Shown one piece after another: positions 14,201-24,941 of a DNA stretch of 64,000 nt. Location: positions 10,541,557-10,605,556 of the forward strand of contig NC_092320.1 in the NCBI RefSeq assembly GCF_036785885.1, read 5' to 3'. Each line of letters starts with the position of its first letter. Position 1 is the stretch's first letter. The notes under the pieces are model-generated. The model was not told where the DNA came from, did no database searches, and saw nothing but the letters and a program-made list of their open reading frames with translations. Both the position numbers and the translations under genes were made by a program. The DNA comes from Coffea arabica (lineage: Eukaryota > Streptophyta > Magnoliopsida > Gentianales > Rubiaceae).

Positions 14201-14301
14201 GTTCGGAAAACGGTCCGACAAAGAGTTTCCCGGTGCTGCAAAATGGAGTCTCTGTAGACGTCTTCATCCCAGTTTGTGCAGTCCATTATTGCTGCCGCCA
14301 T
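8211..14301 (-). CDS. THO6: THO complex subunit 6 / DWA1-like WD40 protein
   Basis: WD40-propeller protein. In Arabidopsis the homologue is the THO/TREX subunit THO6, also described as DWA1, a substrate receptor for CUL4-DDB1 ubiquitin ligases in ABA signalling. Thirteen exons, minus strand: 14098-14301, 13932-13966, 13739-13837, 12834-12904, 12090-12135, 11481-11541, 10807-10860, 10559-10639, 10001-10040, 9765-9877, 9398-9508, 8508-8624, 8211-8300. Every junction is GT-AG and the frame stays open for 373 codons, close to the Arabidopsis protein. Recognisable blocks: MDCTNWDEDVYRDSIL near the start, HEGPAYDVKFYG, SCGDDGRIRGWKW, GPWSALSPIPE, AAAGDSCAYCWDL, GHSDYLH, ITGSEDGTIRIW, and the C-terminus GYGALVDIISQFGSHLCTFR. 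Intron 10 contains a 33-bp tandem duplication. None of the exons shows a stop or frameshift. The assignment is firm; which of the two reported roles dominates cannot be read from sequence. Confidence 0.94.
9681..9743. repeat. 33-bp tandem duplication in THO6 intron 10
   Basis: The unit beginning GGTACTCAGAATGGGGAAAA occurs twice in a row (9681-9713 and 9714-9743, the second copy ending slightly short) without a visible mismatch. It lies just outside exon 10, close to the donor site at 9763-9764. Confidence 0.85.
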
Positions 14302-14539
14302 TACTTTTTCTCTTAATTCTGAGTTTCTGGTTTGAGGTTTTAGATCATTCCCGTTATCACCAGCGGAGCAGGGAGGAGCAAAGGTTCGGTGGCGTAGTTG
14401 TCGTTAATTAATTTTGTGCCTTACGACATCGTTTCGCCATATTTTATTTTACTTCTATTTTTTTCCCTTGACTTTTACGTAGTCGGGACTCGGGAGATGT
14501 TTTCATTGGCATGCGTAAAAGTACCTTCTCCGCTATTAT

Positions 14540-14702
14540 TTGTTGAGGTGTTTTTAAAAAATTTTATTGTTACAGTATTCTAAAATTTTTTTAAAATATT
14601 TGATATATTAAATAAATAAAATATTTTTTAAATTATTATATATTATTGTAGCATTATATTTGAAAAATTTATTTTTGAAAAAATGATTAATCCAAACGGA
14701 GC
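14540..14702. repeat. AT-rich MITE remnant of the TTTGGAT/ATCCAAAC family
   Basis: Contains GAGGTGTTTTTAAAAAATTT, then a TTACAGTATT word and an A/T-rich core, and ends in TTAATCCAAAC, the pattern repeated at 30454-30694. The left terminus is worn. It sits between the THO6 start and the CC-NBS-LRR gene. The rest of 14302-15291 shows no gene. Confidence 0.5.
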
Positions 14703-15291
14703 CATGACAGATTGTCAATGATAAATTTTTTTTTCTAGTCCAAAATTTATCTTCTTAAATTGTATTTGCAGTATGTTAAATTTGCAATATGTTAAACTTC
14801 TTCCAAATTGTGTTGAGAGTGAGAAAAATTAAAAAATAAATAAATAAATTTCTTTCCTAAGAATGTGTTGAGTAATTCGGAAAAATGGAGGATAAATGCG
14901 AGATCTCAAATATGACCCATCTCACTTTAAAAAAAAAAAAAATTTCTTCATGCCAACTTTGTTCTTCATATATTCATTATCGGTACATATATATTTGATG
15001 ACAGATAAAGATACATTTTAGTTTTCATTTCTTTTATTTCTTCCAAAACTCAAGCGACTGAAATAAAGAATTTGTCATGTAGAAAGTAGAAAGGCCAGGA
15101 GCCCTCAAGTAGAAAATAGAAGTCAAACTTCTGCCAGAGTAACTTACAACTGCTGAACGCTAATCATTCAATAAGCGAAATAGTCAATAAGCACCTCCAT
15201 CTGAGCTAGCTCACTCGTCCATGAGATCTGAGATCTTTATTAGCCCCATAAAGCAAAAGGAGAAGTCTGTCTTCTCAGATCATCTGTAGCA

Positions 15292-17982
15292 ATGGATGTT
15301 GTGAGCCCTCTGGTCAACCTTCTCACCACCATTGTTAATTACATTTTCCCAAGAGTAGATAATGTTGTGAATTTGGATCAAAGCATTCACTCCCTCGAGG
15401 GTGCTCTGGTGGAGCTCACAGAAGCCAGGGATGACTTGAAGAAACAAGTTGATCGAGCAGAACTTTTGGGATTAACATGCACTAACCAAGTCAAAGGTTG
15501 GCTGGTAAGAGTAGAAAGTGTGGAAACAGAAGTAAGATCCATCACACAAGATGTTGAAAATGGAAGGAGTAATGGTTGCTGTGGAAAGAACTACTGTTCA
15601 AGATATAAATTCAGCGGGAAGGTTTTGCGGATTCTTTCAGCAATCAATGACTTGAAGGGAAAAGCGATTTTGGATGTCAACCTTGCTGATGGACTGCTTC
15701 TTGTTCCTGTGGTGGAAATACCTACTAGGCCAGCTATAGGGATAGAATTGATGCTGAAAAGTGTGCAAGAATTGCTCAAGGAGGTGAATACTGGGATTAT
15801 TGGAATATATGGAATTGGTGGGATAGGGAAGACTACCCTTCTGAAGAGCATAAATAATGGCTTTTTGACATTAGAGCATGACTTTGATGTGGTAATCTGG
15901 GCTGTGGTGTCTAAAGAACTTGTTGTTGAGAAAATTCAGCAAGCCATTGGGGTGAGGTTAGGCTTGTCTTGGGATGAAAACCAGTTCCAGGAATTGCGAA
16001 CTTCAAGGATATACAGTGTCATGAGGAGGAGGAAATTTCTACTGCTCTTAGATGATGTTTGGGAAGGGCTTGATTTTGAGAAGATTGGAGTTCCTCTTCC
16101 CAGCAGGGAAAACGGATGCAAAGTCATATTCACCACTCGCTCAATGGATGTTTGCAGCGACATGGATGCCAATTGCAAGCTGAAGGTGGAGTTCTTGAAT
16201 GAGCGGCAATCATGGCAGCTTTTTCATGAAAAGGTTGGGAGACAGATGATGGATTCAACAGTCATTTCAGCTTATGCGGATACCATTGTCAGAAAATGTG
16301 GAGGCCTTCCACTAGCTCTAGTCACCATTGGAAGGGCTATGGCAAACAAACAAACAGAAGAGGAGTGGAAGTATGCCATAGAAGTGCTGAACAAATCTCC
16401 TTCAGAACTCCGTGGTATGGAAGATGTTTTTACACTGCTTAAATTCAGCTATGACAATCTAGAGAATGATATACTAAGATTATGCTTCTTGTATTGTTCA
16501 TTATTTCCTGAAGACTATCCAATAGAGAAAGAACAGATTATAGAATACTGGGCAGGGGAGGGGTTTCTAGGTAGCGCTGGTGATGATGTCCATACAATAG
16601 GACATGCTATCATTGGTTCTCTCAAAGTAGCTTGTTTCTTGGAAAATGGTGAAGAGGAAACCCAAGTAAAGATGCATGATGTTGTCAGAAGTTTTGCTTT
16701 ATGGGTTGCATCCGGTGGTGGAAAGAATGGCGCTAAAATCTTAATGCAGGCTAGCTCAGGACTGACAGAAGCACCTGCAGCTGAAAACTGGGAAGCAGCA
16801 CAGAGAATTTCATTACTGGATAATGAAATCACTGAAATATCTGGAACTCCTGTTTGTCCTCATTTGTCTACCTTGCTGCTACAATGGAACAGCGATCTCA
16901 ACAAAATCTCAGAAAATTTTTTTCAATATATGCCCAATCTCAAGGTTTTGGACTTATCACTTACCAGTCTCAGAGAGATACCAAAGAACATTGGTAATCT
17001 GGCTGAGTTGCAGCATCTTGATTTGTCAGGAACTAAAATAAGCACGCTGCCTAGAGAATTGGGAGGTCTGGCAAAGCTGAGGCTTTTGGATCTGCAACGC
17101 AATCGGTATCTTAAGAGCATTCCACATACAGCGATAACTGGACTGTCTCGATTGAAAGTACTGAACTTCTATTACAGTTTTGGGGATTGGGAGTTGCAAG
17201 GTCTTGACGATGATGATCAAGCTAGGCTCTCCGACTTGGAATCCTTGCAACATCTGACCTCCTTAGGGATCACATTGGCCAATTTATATGCCCTGGAAAG
17301 GCTATCTGGTAGCAGAACTTTGCGCAGATGTGTAAAATACTTGTATATAAGGGAGTGCGAAGGCTTTTATAACTTGCAACTATCACACAGTACAGGAGAT
17401 GGTGAGAGACTACGAAGGCTCAGCATTAACAACTGTCCAGACTTTAAGTATTTGGCAATCATTGATGGGGCTGAGAATAACTGGCTGCCAAACCTTGAGG
17501 TTCTTGCCATGCACGGTCTTCCAAGCTTGATATCGGTATGGAGAAATCCAATGAGCAAAGGATGCCTCCGAAATCTTCGTTCTGTCAACATCTGGTACTG
17601 TGACAAATTGAAGAACGTTAGCTGGATTTTAAAGCTTCCAAAGCTTGAAATGATTTACTTATTTTACTGTAGGGAGATGGAAGAAATAATAAGCGGAGAT
17701 CAAGTGGAAGATGAGGATTACCTGAATGCTTTTCCTCGCCTCAGAATCATGTCAATTAGAAAACTGCCTAAATTAAAGAGCATCTCTCAAGAGAATATGT
17801 CTTTTCCATCTTTGAAGAAAATTGCTGTGATAGATTGTCCAAAGCTGAATAAGCTACCACTCAAGGCCCATAATGTAGCAGAACTGCCAACTATCTACTG
17901 TTACAAGGAGTGGTGGGATGCTCTGGAGTGGGATGATGCAGACACCAAATCCACCTTCCTTCCCCACTTCACATCAGCATGA
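15292..17982 (+). CDS. CC-NBS-LRR disease resistance protein (RPS5/RPS2-type), intronless
   Basis: Intracellular immune receptor of 896 residues in one exon. The N-terminal part (about 1-150) is a coiled-coil domain of the RPS5 type, with the Cys-rich NGCCGKNYCSRYKFSGKV segment near 95-112. The NB-ARC domain follows: P-loop GIGGIGKTT (about 174-182), kinase-2 LLLLDDVWE (about 250), an RNBS-B block FTTRS, GLPLALVTIGRAM (about 338), RNBS-D CFLYCSLFPEDY, and an intact MHD motif in KMHDVVRSFALW (about 461). From about 510 to the end there are irregular leucine-rich repeats (LKVLDLSLTSLREIPKNIG, LAELQHLDLSGTKISTLP). The ATG at 15292 begins MDVVSPLVN, usual for this class. Nothing is broken, so the gene is probably functional. 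It is a singleton here: no other NBS-LRR sequence was seen within 15 kb on the left or 46 kb on the right. The recognised effector is unknown. Confidence 0.96.
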   Translation: MDVVSPLVNLLTTIVNYIFPRVDNVVNLDQSIHSLEGALVELTEARDDLKKQVDRAELLGLTCTNQVKGWLVRVESVETEVRSITQDVENGRSNGCCGKNYCSRYKFSGKVLRILSAINDLKGKAILDVNLADGLLLVPVVEIPTRPAIGIELMLKSVQELLKEVNTGIIGIYGIGGIGKTTLLKSINNGFLTLEHDFDVVIWAVVSKELVVEKIQQAIGVRLGLSWDENQFQELRTSRIYSVMRRRKFLLLLDDVWEGLDFEKIGVPLPSRENGCKVIFTTRSMDVCSDMDANCKLKVEFLNERQSWQLFHEKVGRQMMDSTVISAYADTIVRKCGGLPLALVTIGRAMANKQTEEEWKYAIEVLNKSPSELRGMEDVFTLLKFSYDNLENDILRLCFLYCSLFPEDYPIEKEQIIEYWAGEGFLGSAGDDVHTIGHAIIGSLKVACFLENGEEETQVKMHDVVRSFALWVASGGGKNGAKILMQASSGLTEAPAAENWEAAQRISLLDNEITEISGTPVCPHLSTLLLQWNSDLNKISENFFQYMPNLKVLDLSLTSLREIPKNIGNLAELQHLDLSGTKISTLPRELGGLAKLRLLDLQRNRYLKSIPHTAITGLSRLKVLNFYYSFGDWELQGLDDDDQARLSDLESLQHLTSLGITLANLYALERLSGSRTLRRCVKYLYIRECEGFYNLQLSHSTGDGERLRRLSINNCPDFKYLAIIDGAENNWLPNLEVLAMHGLPSLISVWRNPMSKGCLRNLRSVNIWYCDKLKNVSWILKLPKLEMIYLFYCREMEEIISGDQVEDEDYLNAFPRLRIMSIRKLPKLKSISQENMSFPSLKKIAVIDCPKLNKLPLKAHNVAELPTIYCYKEWWDALEWDDADTKSTFLPHFTSA

Positions 17983-19532
17983 TGGAGCACTTATTGCCTC
18001 AAAAGTCTCGCACTTCAGAATCTCCTCTCTGTTAGTGGCTCTTGCTTATAATCGTCATTTCCTTCTGTGCTTGCCCGGCAGATTTGAAGATGCATGATAC
18101 ATCACGAACAAATTACTCCATATGCAATGTCTCTCAAAGATAGGTTCAGAGTCATAATTTCAGTAAAAGTATAATATCCTGAGGTTAAATACCCTTCAAT
18201 GCTTAAATATCTGCAAGTGCACTTGTTAGCATAAAAAAAGAAATGCAGCAGGAAAATCGGAAACCAATTGTATCAACTCAGAGTAGATTGGAGACAAAAG
18301 AAAGTTTCATCCCGAACTCCATTTACTGTTTGCTGCAGTCTGGCAAATGGTGCTTCGTTGAGTTGGCATTGTTGACAACCTGAAGTTCTTTTTCAAAGGG
18401 TTTCGTTGCAAACACCCACCCAAGTTCCTGGAGCAGAATCAGCAAAGTCCTGATTTTCCCAAGAATATTTCCATGCTTCCGTACATGCATTGTTAAATTC
18501 ACGACTTGTATGTAACCAAGATTACGTTAACCCCAGAAGGAAAAAACTAGTCATAATGTAGTTTAGAGGTTTCCTTGAAGCTAACAACTTGCATACGATC
18601 TTAATCAAGAGGAACAACCATTACACTACTTACAGGGCAGAGCAAGCAAATTGAGGGCACTTTCGGATTCATAAAAGAGCCCTTTGAAGAATTTCATCAT
18701 TCACTCTATCATTTTGTTAATTCTGGGATGGGTATCAGTGGGCAAAAAGAGACAGTTAGTGACAAGATAGACTTTGCTCGATTCACGGAAGAGGAGTTCC
18801 TCGACTAATTATCAGTTTGCGGGCTATGCTGCTTTTACAATTTTCGTGGAGTGTCAAGCTAGGACTGGAAATTCTCAATTTCAAGCCAGCATTTTCTGCA
18901 ATACCATTCCTTTTCCCAAGACAAACTAATGCAATGTTTCTACGCTCCTTTAGTTTCTTTAATTTGTTAAGATTTAACTAAGCATTAGTGTGAAAAGGTG
19001 CAAAAAATATCGCTAAGATTTAACTAGGAAAATTGTTTGGATGAGTGAATACCATCAAGTATATATGCATTTTGTTAGCTGCATTCTTTTTCAACCCAAC
19101 CATAAAATACTAATCAGTATCTTACTCAAAACCACAAAATCACAATAAAACTATACATACTTTTATGTGTATCTCAAGCATACACAAAATTAGGACCATA
19201 TTAAAAAGGCATGAGATATGATATTCTTCGACATGGTTTGTGTTGTATGCTATACTACAAATAATTCTTGATAGTGTGTATGGAAAGGTAATGCTTTTTT
19301 TTTTTCTTTTTCTTTTTTGCTTTAAATGATTAAGAAAGGATTGGATGAGATTTAGAGAAAAAAAAAAAAACAATATGCACAAATTATGTTTTGGATTGGA
19401 AAAAGTAGATTTCTTAGTTAATTATTGAATATGAATAAATTACTATCTAAAATATGTGGCCATTAACACGTCTAGTAATATTGGTAAATAATAGAATTTT
19501 TCTAATCATAGTTAACATAGACACCTCTTTAC

Positions 19533-19535
<3 letters not shown>

Positions 19536-19563
<28 letters not shown>
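19536..19563. repeat. (AT)n microsatellite
   Basis: Uninterrupted AT dinucleotide run of 14 units. Confidence 0.95.
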
Positions 19564-19568
<5 letters not shown>

Positions 19569-19671
19569 TTTATTACATTCGTTAGCAATTAAATTCTTTT
19601 TTTCAATTCAAGTTTCAATTTTGTAAAAAAAATAGTTGAACTTTGCTACTGTAAAAAATGGTACTACTTAG

Positions 19672-19673
<2 letters not shown>

Positions 19674-19741
<68 letters not shown>
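19674..19741. repeat. (AT)n microsatellite, long
   Basis: Uninterrupted AT run of about 34 units (68 bp), preceded by an A/T-rich slope. Length is likely to vary between individuals. Confidence 0.95.
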
Positions 19742-19745
<4 letters not shown>

Positions 19746-20163
19746 GTAATTGAGTTGTTCTTTGTCACAATGCAAAATTCTAATTTAAAGCATGATACAT
19801 TGGGCGGAAGTATTGTATCTTTTAGGTATCATATTTTCGAATTAAATTCACTAGAATGGTGAAATAAGTTTGTTTTATCGTTAAATTGTAATAATTTTAA
19901 ATATTTAAAATGATTCTCAAAGAGGACTATAATCTTCCCATACTACGTACCAGCCATTTGCAAAAGAATTTGTGCAAAATAACGAGGCTAAAATGCAAAA
20001 AAAGCAATTTAATGTCAATTCCCAAGTCCCAATTCCCAATTCCAAAGCCCAAACTGGCTACAAGATTCTCTGTTTCTGGTTGTGCTTTGGGGGCATCGGT
20101 CCATCGGTGGACAGGATCTGAAAATTACTTGGGTTTTCTTTTTCTATAAACAAACCCAAATTC

Positions 20164-20186
20164 ATATAAAACCCCTCAAAACCCTA
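20164..20186 (+). promoter_or_regulatory. Probable TATA box and telo-box of NMT1
   Basis: ATATAAAA at 20164-20171 is followed by an AAACCCTA telo-box-like word at 20179-20186. Telo-boxes near the start site are common in plant housekeeping genes. The spacing puts a start site near 20190-20200 and leaves about 330 bases of leader, of which 167 may be intron. Confidence 0.45.
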
Positions 20187-20260
20187 CATTTTCCAGCCAA
20201 GCTACCTGCCCTTATAGCAAATCAAAGCCTCTTTTATCAATTCAGTTTCATCATACATAT

Positions 20261-20427
20261 GTAAGTCCCATAATTCTTTGTATCAATTTTTACACAAAAT
20301 TTACGTCTTTGGTAACATCCATCTGATTGATGCCTACATGTTGATTGCATTTACATATTTGATATTGTGTTATAGAGAACAATGGTGTTTCTGATTGGTT
20401 GTATGTGTTTGATTTTTCCAATGGCAG
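20261..20427 (+). other. Probable 5'-UTR intron of NMT1
   Basis: A textbook donor (ATATGTAAGT, GT at 20261) and an acceptor (CAATGGCAG, AG at 20426-20427) enclose a T-rich stretch 97 bases before the start codon. The intron call is inferred from the splice signals alone. Confidence 0.5.
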
Positions 20428-20523
20428 ATTAGTCTCTAGAAAGGAGAAGGAACTTTTGCTTTCAGTATAAGAAATTTCATTCAACATCGAGTTTTTGACG
20501 AAGGGTTAGGCTTAGTTTTAAGA

Positions 20524-21828
20524 ATGGCTGACAAAGATTCTGCATCTGGAGCGAATAATGAAAACCCAGATCGAAATTCTGATGAAAACCCTGTTTCTAG
20601 CTATAAAGCTTCCCTAGAGAATCTGGTTCAAAGATTCCAAAACTCGAACCCTTTTGATCAGAAACACAAATTTTGGGAGACACAGCCCGTTGGGCAGTTT
20701 AAGGATGTTGGGAATTCTAGTTTACCTGAGGGCCCGATTGAACTGCCTACGCCATCGTCTGAGGTAAAACAAGAGCCTTATAATCTTCCGAACTCGTATG
20801 AGTGGAGTACATGTGACATGGGGTCTGATGAAGTATGCAATGAGGTTTACGTGTTGTTGACCAATAACTATGTCGAGGATGACGATAACATGTTCAGGTT
20901 TAATTACTCGAAGGAGTTTCTTCGTTGGGCTTTGCGTTCTCCTGGGTATTATAGCAGTTGGCATGTTGGAGTTCGTGTTAAGGCTTCGAAGAAATTGGTT
21001 GCTTTCATTAGCGGCATTCCTGTGAACATGAGGGTTCGAGATCAAGTTGTGAAAATGGCTGAGGTTAACTTTTTATGCGTTCATAAGAAACTTAGGTCGA
21101 AGAGACTTGCTCCGGTTATGATTAAGGAGGTTACGAGGAGGATTCACTTGGAGAATGTTTGGCAGGCTGCTTACACTGCTGGAGTGCTTCTTCCAACACC
21201 ATTGACTACTAGCCAATACTGGCATAGGACTTTAAACCCAAAAAAACTGATTGATGTTGGGTTTTCCAGGCTTGGTGAGAGGATGACGATGAGCAGGGCC
21301 ATTAAACTCTACAAGTTGCCAACTTCAACTTCAACCCCTGGTTTAAGAAAAATGGAACTCAGAGATGTTCCGTCTGTGACCCAGCTGCTAAGGAACTACT
21401 TGAGCCGATTTTCTGTAGCTCCAGAATTTGATGATAATGAGGTGGAGCACTGGCTCCTTCCCCAAGAGAATGTGGTTGATAGTTACTTAGTGGAGAGTCA
21501 AGTGACACATGAGATTACTGACTTTTTCAGCTTCTACACTCTTCCTTCTTCCATTCTTCACAGCCAGGAGTACTCAATTTTGAAAGCAGCTTATACATTC
21601 TATTATGTCTCAACAAATACTCCATTGCTCCAACTGATGAATGATGCACTTATCATTGCAAAGCAGGAGGATTTTGATGTGTTTAATGCACTAGATGTTA
21701 TGGAGAATGAGTCTTTCCTAAAGGAACTTAAATTTGGACAGGGTGATGGCCAACTGTACTACTATCTTTACAACTATAGGCTAAATCAGGCGCTTAAGCC
21801 ATCAGGACTGGGTCTTGTACTTTTGTAG
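20524..21828 (+). CDS. NMT1: Glycylpeptide N-tetradecanoyltransferase (N-myristoyltransferase)
   Basis: Transfers myristate from myristoyl-CoA to the N-terminal glycine of client proteins in the cytosol and at ribosomes. One 434-codon exon, the usual plant NMT1 length. The N-terminal 60-70 residues are polar and variable. Then come the conserved N-domain blocks KFWETQPVGQF, GPIELPTP, LPNSYEW, FNYSKEFLRWAL, WHVGVRVKASKKLVAFISGI, MAEVNFLCVHKKLRSKRLAP (the acyl-CoA binding region), VWQAAYTAGVLLPTP and YWHRTLNPKKLIDVGFS. The C-domain includes TDFFSFYTLPSSI and KFGQGDGQLYYYLYNYR. The protein ends GLGLVLL; in this family the terminal Leu carboxylate acts as the catalytic base. The ATG at 20524 follows an in-frame leader without a better upstream start. 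No defect is seen. Confidence 0.97.
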   Translation: MADKDSASGANNENPDRNSDENPVSSYKASLENLVQRFQNSNPFDQKHKFWETQPVGQFKDVGNSSLPEGPIELPTPSSEVKQEPYNLPNSYEWSTCDMGSDEVCNEVYVLLTNNYVEDDDNMFRFNYSKEFLRWALRSPGYYSSWHVGVRVKASKKLVAFISGIPVNMRVRDQVVKMAEVNFLCVHKKLRSKRLAPVMIKEVTRRIHLENVWQAAYTAGVLLPTPLTTSQYWHRTLNPKKLIDVGFSRLGERMTMSRAIKLYKLPTSTSTPGLRKMELRDVPSVTQLLRNYLSRFSVAPEFDDNEVEHWLLPQENVVDSYLVESQVTHEITDFFSFYTLPSSILHSQEYSILKAAYTFYYVSTNTPLLQLMNDALIIAKQEDFDVFNALDVMENESFLKELKFGQGDGQLYYYLYNYRLNQALKPSGLGLVLL

Positions 21829-23815
21829 CTTGATATGTGATTCAGGACAATTATCATGCACCACTGAGCTAAACTTATTTTTGGTTTTTCATTTTGCTAT
21901 TGATGGAATACTGGATTCTTATTGTCCATTGGGTCCAGAGTAATAAAGGGATTTGTCTGTTACTTGAAGACTGTAAGTTCACTATCTGGGGAATTGCTGG
22001 ATGCTTGTGGATTATCTTTGAGCTAATAAGTTCACTATCTGTGGACTATCTGTGAACTAATAAGTTCACTGTAAGTTCACTATCTGTGGACTATCTAGGG
22101 GAAGATGAAATGATTTTCTATGGTTTAATAGTTTTAAGATATAAGTGTCTTTTCTTTCACATAGTAACTTATAGTAATATTTGCTCTTTTGCAGCAAGTG
22201 CACAATTTCTCCTAACCATATACTATGTTCTATGTTCTTTTCTCATGTGGTTGGTCGTAATTTCAGCGAGATAGATTTGATCACTGTCTTTTTTCTCTAT
22301 TACACATGTTTAAGTGCTTTAAATTTCCACCATTTGACATGTTTTGGAATTTATGTACTATATGTTAGTTTATGTGTTGAATGTTTTAACGTTTTTCTGC
22401 TTTTGCTTTGCAGTTGTGTAACTTTTTCTGTTTGACAGCGTCATTGCCAATTGTAATTGATTTCTGTTGCTCTCACTTCCTTTTGCTTTGTATTAGTGTG
22501 TTGGTCCTTCCATCTTTAAGGATGGCATACAGTTTTCTTGAATGCTTGGACCAATGGCCTTGTTTCATTTTGACAAAAGGTAAAATGCTTTTCTTCTAAG
22601 GGCTGAACACTCTTAACTGTCTCTGGTGAAAAATGAAGAAGAAAAAGAAACAAATAAAAGGTAATACAATTCTGTGTCATTGTTGGTTATGAGGATGTGG
22701 GAGAAAGAGGAGGAAGATGGTCAAAAGTTGTCACATGTTGGTTGTTGAGTGCCAAAATTGGATTGGGTCCAAGGTGGAAAATGCTATGCTTCTTCTAACT
22801 TGTTTGTGATGTTAACATGAAAGCTGTAATGCTTTTGGTCTGATTTTGGTAGACAATTACTGGATTACTGACAGTATAAATGGTTATGTGTTCTTTTGAT
22901 GGTGTATTGGCAAAACCTGTCAGCTCCACTCGTTGAAGAGGGATCAGTTTTGTCGAATTCTATTGTTTTTAGGGCTTATATGCATGTATATTTCTGAGTA
23001 CTCAATGCAACAGATTTGTGCCTTAGTCGCTTTGTGTATTCCACTGCAGTTGATGCTACTGACATAGCCATTTACTTTTGGGATTGGGGTCTGGTTCTAT
23101 ACCTTGTGTTAAGCCTTTCCATTCTTGCTTTGCATTTCTCTCTCTCAGGCTGACAGAAGCATCTTATGGTTGATGTTTTAAAGGATAGATTACTTGCTTG
23201 CACATATCTTTAAATTTATCCGTTTGCAATTTAGAATTGACCTTCCGTTGGCATTCTTTACTGCATCTTGGGGTGAGGCTGGGTTGTTGCATGTAGATCT
23301 GCTATGCCCAGAGTATGTAAAATGCTATGCCTTCATTCAACTTATTGGTAATGTTCTAGGAGGAGGATATCCAGACTAATATACTGTCCTATGCGCATAA
23401 ATAACTATTCTAAGGGTTGTCAGAGCGGCTCCCATAATTTTCAGGCTTCAACTATCCCATAATGAGAGGCAGCCTCTTCTAGTAACCGTGTTACATTCTA
23501 TACTTAATGCCAAGGTTTGGTGTGGTTTCTTTGCAGCTGATAAATTATTTCTTTTGCGCAGGCCACAAGATGGTTTTGTTATCCGTACATGCCCTAGAAT
23601 GTTAGGGGAAGCAACTTTGATCTGTATCCTAATATTATCTGACATAGGAGTATCAAGGAAAACATGTTAGTGAAAGAGGGGAAGTGATATTTGCACTTTT
23701 CAATTAGCCTCTAGCACTCCTTGGAGGCTATATTTTTAGTAGGTGAATTGAAGTTCAAAAGGCTAAATGAGAAGCGTAGATATCAATTCCTATGAAAAAA
23801 AGCTACTGCCTTATA
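21829..23815. other. Spacer after NMT1; probable 3' UTR, then no supported gene
   Basis: The bases after the NMT1 stop contain a locally repeated phrase built on AAGTTCACTATCTGTGGACT (about 21972-22097, three imperfect copies). The rest, to 23815, is T-rich with short unrelated frames. A non-coding transcript cannot be excluded, but nothing in the sequence proves one. Confidence 0.35.
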
Positions 23816-23817
23816 TG

Positions 23818-24620
23818 TGGCCTGTTTGGAAGGTGAGTTTTTTAGGTGTTTGTATAAAATTTTACTGTAGATAACTGTAGAAGTTGTAGAAAAATTTTTT
23901 AAGATGAAATTTTTTTTTTCTTTTCCTTTTTCTTTCTTTCTTTTTTTTTTCTTTTCCTTCCTCCCTTCCCACTTCTTTTCCCTTCCCCCTCCCCTGTTCC
24001 CTCTCCCGAACTCTGCAAACACATACGAACTTTTTTTTTTTTTTGCTTTTCTCCTCTCCCCCCCTCCCTCTCCTCCCTCCCTTGCCACCCCTTTCCTCCC
24101 CTCTCCCCCGCCACCCCGCCCTCTCCCTCCACCGCCACCCCTTTCCTCCCCTCTCCCTCTCCTCTCCCCTCCCTCTCGCACTCCGACGCCAGAGAAAGGC
24201 CGGCCATGGATTTTTTTTTTTTTTTAGCTTTTTCTCTCCCCCTCTTCCCCTCTCCTTCCCCCTCCCTTAGATGCGATTTGTGACTAGACTGCAAAGGGGG
24301 AGAGGGATCTGGCCCCCTCCCCCTCTTCCTTTGTGATCTGGTTGCGCGACCAGATCGCAACTAGCGGGAGGGGGAGGATGGCGGGGGAGGGAGAGGGGAA
24401 AAGGGGAAGGGAGGAGAGGGGGTGAAGGAGAGGGACAGAAAAAAAAAAATTTTTTTTTTTGAGGTGATCGGCGCCGGAATAGGTGGCCGGGGCCGAAAGA
24501 GGTGGTGGTTGGCGTGGTGGGTTGGGTTGGGTGAGGGAGGAAAAAGAAGAAAAGTTGAAGGGAAATTTTTTGTATATTACATTTTTTAAGTGTGTGGCAT
24601 GGAGACTATAAGAATGGCCT
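23818..24620. repeat. Repeat-derived block: MITE-like edge plus long polypyrimidine then polypurine tract
   Basis: Starts with CCTGTTTGGAAGGTGAG and an ACTGTAGATAACTGTAG segment like the MITEs elsewhere in the window. From about 23907 to 24270 the plus strand is almost only C and T; after a mixed hinge (24271-24356) with an inverted CTGGTTGCGCGACCAG palindrome at about 24338-24353 it turns into G/A (24357-24450). The long frames here on both strands (Arg/Glu/Gly- or Pro/Ser/Phe-rich) come from composition and are not genes. Confidence 0.55.
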
Positions 24621-24885
24621 TAATGCATTACCAACTACCATGCCTTTTTCCATTCCTGAATTAAACTGCCTCTGCAATAATCACAATACCTATAATCACT
24701 TGCGCTGCTTTCGTGCAGTTCCGAGTCAATCTTGCCCTGTACCAGCAAAGAAATGAATAGGCCTTTCACTCTAATAATCTAACATAGAAAGCTTTCGGCA
24801 TTTTGCGAGAATACAAATTAGAGGACAGATGGAGATGGTGGGTGGTTCCAGCAATTTTATAAGCTGCTGAAAATTATTTTCAGTA

Positions 24886-24941
24886 ATTAACCCTGCAAGA
24901 GACTGTTGAACCCATTAACCCTGCAAGAGACTGTTGAACCC
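24886..24941. repeat. 28-bp perfect tandem duplication
   Basis: ATTAACCCTGCAAGAGACTG plus eight more bases is present twice back to back (24886-24913, 24914-24941). Confidence 0.9.

Larger units (their letters stand above)
17983..20160. other. Spacer between the CNL gene and NMT1; AT-rich, no gene seen
   Basis: The first few hundred bases should hold the 3' UTR of the CNL gene. The remainder is AT-rich, with two long TA microsatellites (given separately). The short frames here give no recognisable product. Confidence 0.4.

Noticed and set aside
23783-24360. Long Arg/Glu/Gly-rich minus-strand frames (132 and 153 codons) and Pro/Ser/Phe-rich plus-strand frames
   Set aside because: They overlap each other on both strands in a polypyrimidine/polypurine tract; composition alone keeps them open.
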